Shown in pieces: positions 22,001 to 22,482 of a DNA stretch of 22,482 bases (positions are counted from its first letter, which is position 1; every line of letters starts with the position of its first letter). A program made the position numbers and the translations under genes. Location: the NCBI GenBank assembly GCA_002751075.1, contig NAOQ01000017.1, positions 1-22,482 on the forward strand, given 5' to 3'. Source of the DNA: Ichthyophonus hoferi (lineage: Eukaryota; Opisthokonta; Ichthyosporea; Ichthyophonida; Ichthyophonidae). Under the pieces are notes generated by a model. It did no database searches. It had not been told where the DNA came from and saw only the letters and a list, made by a program, of their open reading frames with translations.

Positions 22001-22158
22001 GCCATACACACACTATTCTAGAAGAGTAAGACAAGAATGCAGATATGTTATTTTTAACCATCCAATTACAAAGAAAGTGTAGTTATACGATTCAACCAAC
22101 TCACCTGTCTGTTTATCACGCACGGTTGTCGCAGCCCCTTTACCTAATAAGGTGTGAT
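19026..22158 (-). CDS. BUD13: BUD13, RES splicing complex subunit (C-terminal part; 5' end off window)
   Basis: Exons on the minus strand are 22105-22158, 20839-20933, 20261-20334, 19670-19839 and 19026-19123 (TAG at 19026-19028). They join in frame over 491 nt; all introns are GT-AG. The protein shows GKGAATTVRDKQTGKRVDMK, a charged helix ending EEEEHRLRWGK, then EMSKPFAR, DADLDQYLRNIDRAGDPM, the signature NRFNILPGYRWDGVDRSNG and the C-terminal AYAWSTEDM. All are in the order of the BUD13 C-terminal half, including the tryptophan of RWDGV that docks in the RRM of Snu17/RBMX2 in yeast. With Pml1/SNIP1 these form the RES complex of the activated spliceosome, which aids splicing and nuclear retention of pre-mRNA. 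The family's N-terminal, repeat-rich, disordered part must lie above 22158. The gene converges on the kinase. Confidence 0.95.
19124..19669 (-). other. Last BUD13 intron, 546 nt
   Basis: AT-rich; contains an ATTATTATTACTATTACTATTG-like trinucleotide stretch near 19578-19620. The BUD13 reading frame of the neighbouring exon stays open a short way past the donor but loses similarity at once. Nothing else is recognised. Confidence 0.7.
20385..20738. repeat. 71-bp inverted repeat with a 212-nt loop (fold-back element)
   Basis: Arm 20385-20455 and the reverse complement of arm 20668-20738 align over 71 nt without gaps and differ at 9 positions by eye (about 87% identity). The 212 nt between shows no coding sequence. 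It lies in the BUD13 intron 20335-20838, so the transcript could fold into a long imperfect hairpin. Form and size suit a small non-autonomous DNA transposon (MITE) or fold-back element, but no clear target-site duplication was seen. Confidence 0.85.
20934..22104 (-). repeat. BUD13 intron with AT-rich repeat at 21340-21411
   Basis: A 1,171-nt intron. Positions 21340-21411 are ATAAT, ATAACA and ATAGC words in tandem. ATTGGATTGG at 21731-21740 and a CCAATCAGG word at 21770 face each other. Short antisense open stretches here are composition effects. Confidence 0.7.
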
Positions 22159-22405
22159 CTGAAAGAGTAAAGAATAAGAGAAATTAATCTTAATCTAATA
22201 CCCAATAAAAAGATTATATTATACTAACCTTCATATTACCATTGGTATTTTAATATATATAGCATGATACAATTCTAATATGCTGGGTTTTTTTAACAAC
22301 AGCCACAAAAAAATAATGAAAACAAACGCTTGTGTTTATGCAGCCTGTGTGACTTATAAAATAATAAATTAATTATAGTAATTGGGCGTCCTTGGTTTGA
22401 GTTCA

Positions 22406-22482
<77 letters not shown>
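22406..22482. repeat. (TAA)n microsatellite running off the window edge
   Basis: Trinucleotide TAA repeat, interrupted once by a CAA near 22433, continuing to the last base. It lies in the upstream BUD13 intron. The true length is unknown. Confidence 0.93.

Overview
The window is nuclear DNA from an AT-rich, intron-rich eukaryote. Four protein-coding genes are broken into short exons (about 26 to 183 nt) by GT-AG introns of roughly 0.3 to 1.5 kb. Every junction I could place keeps the reading frame. No operon, viral element or recognisable transposon protein was seen. The species cannot be read from the sequence. The UNC45-like gene resembles animal UNC45, which fits an opisthokont such as an early-branching animal or a holozoan protist, but this is inference.

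Layout. Positions 167-2751 (minus) hold five-exon coverage of the N-terminal TPR part of an UNC45-type myosin co-chaperone; its 3' part runs off the low-coordinate edge and its first exon is probably tiny. Positions 3085-4402 are intergenic, with a GC-rich hairpin-forming patch and a short near-perfect palindrome. Positions 4403-6174 (minus) hold LSM7, complete apart from its start codon, which may be an ATG-only exon near 7743-7745. Positions 6175 to 9726 hold no convincing gene body, but 6950-7680 is strikingly purine-rich on the plus strand, as if transcribed leftward. Positions 9727-17907 (plus) hold a 12-exon, 330-residue Ser/Thr protein kinase whose exons sum to 993 nt. Two of its introns carry ~590-bp arrays built from TAGTA-type words. 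Positions 17908-19025 are the gap between convergent genes. Positions 19026-22158 (minus) hold the C-terminal half of BUD13; its 5' part lies beyond the high-coordinate edge, past a (TAA)n tract. One BUD13 intron holds a 71-bp inverted repeat.

Two of the four genes serve pre-mRNA splicing: LSM7 in the U6 snRNP ring and BUD13 in the RES complex. UNC45 is a chaperone and the kinase is of unassigned family. I see no sign that the four form a pathway. The most interesting material is non-coding (inverted repeat, intronic arrays, CCAATCA enrichment, GC-rich patch) together with the kinase itself. I did not find a convincing new biological system.
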